Notes under the pieces: model-generated
What the model saw: the letters and a program-made list of their open reading frames with translations, nothing else
What the model was told of the DNA's origin: nothing
Databases searched by the model: none
Program-made: the position numbers and the translations under genes
Source of the DNA: CAYRGG01 sp964423745
GTDB taxonomy: Bacteria; Pseudomonadota; Gammaproteobacteria; Competibacterales; Competibacteraceae
Direction of reading: 5' to 3'
Assembly: GCA_964423745.1 (NCBI GenBank)
Contig: CAYRGG010000128.1
Span: 1 to 5,681, forward strand
Length of the DNA: 5,681 bases
Part shown: positions 5,635-5,681 of the stretch, one piece after another
Numbering within the stretch: the stretch's first letter is position 1
How the letters are laid out: every line of letters starts with the position of its first letter

Positions 5635-5681
5635 AATCTTTCCGAATCTATCCGATACTGCTCAATATGGATAGACTGGTA
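5635..5681 (+). pseudogene. Possible out-of-frame continuation of the RAYT transposase
   Basis: In a different frame from the fragment ending at 5621, this stretch reads NLSESIRYCSIWIDW. It is loosely like the NLSRIMRHINGVYTQ segment that follows the HxH region in RAYT transposases. If so, about 25 codons covering the catalytic HxH were deleted and the frame shifted. The match is short and degenerate, and the window ends here. Confidence 0.3.
5647..5675. repeat. Short inverted repeat TCTATCC / GGATAGA
   Basis: TCTATCC (5647-5653) and GGATAGA (5669-5675) form a perfect 7-bp stem with a 15-base loop. It lies in the decayed transposase region at the window edge. It could be a REP-like or chance hairpin. 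Confidence 0.3.

Overview
The window looks like a gammaproteobacterial chromosome segment. It has moderate GC, a divergent znuA / znuCB layout around a Zur-type operator, a TonB-dependent outer-membrane receptor (so a Gram-negative with an outer membrane), and a REP-associated (RAYT/Y1) transposase remnant of the kind common in free-living gammaproteobacteria. I cannot name the genus from the sequence.

Layout. Positions 1-1360 (minus strand) hold the 3'-truncated znuB permease gene and the complete znuC ATPase gene, joined by a 1-base stop/start overlap. Positions 1361-1546 are a divergent promoter region with a near-perfect 15-bp Zur palindrome at 1465-1479. Positions 1547-2530 (plus strand) hold znuA, the periplasmic zinc-binding protein, with a long histidine/aspartate loop. 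Positions 2531-2735 are a short scar holding a hairpin and a decayed C-terminal fragment of a VapC-like PIN-domain toxin. Positions 2736-5180 (minus strand) hold one large gene for an STN-domain TonB-dependent receptor of the siderophore type, with a polyglutamine run just after the signal peptide. Positions 5181-5471 are non-coding, with a weak Fur-like site, a 14-bp perfect palindrome and an inverted repeat. From 5472 there is a broken RAYT transposase that stops just before its HUH catalytic motif should appear.

How the genes fit together. ZnuA captures Zn(II) in the periplasm, ZnuB is the inner-membrane channel and ZnuC powers it. The shared operator suggests that Zur represses both arms when zinc is sufficient. 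The TonB receptor could supply the periplasm with a metal chelate. Its sequence type points to ferric siderophores, but its position beside znuABC leaves a zinc-linked role open. No sigma factor or anti-sigma gene for STN signalling lies in the window. The vapC and transposase remnants on either side of the receptor gene suggest it sits in a spot that has been rearranged. I found no clearly new system; the most unusual points are the two gene relics flanking the receptor, the compositional mosaic inside the receptor gene and the hairpin that could cover the transposase start codon.
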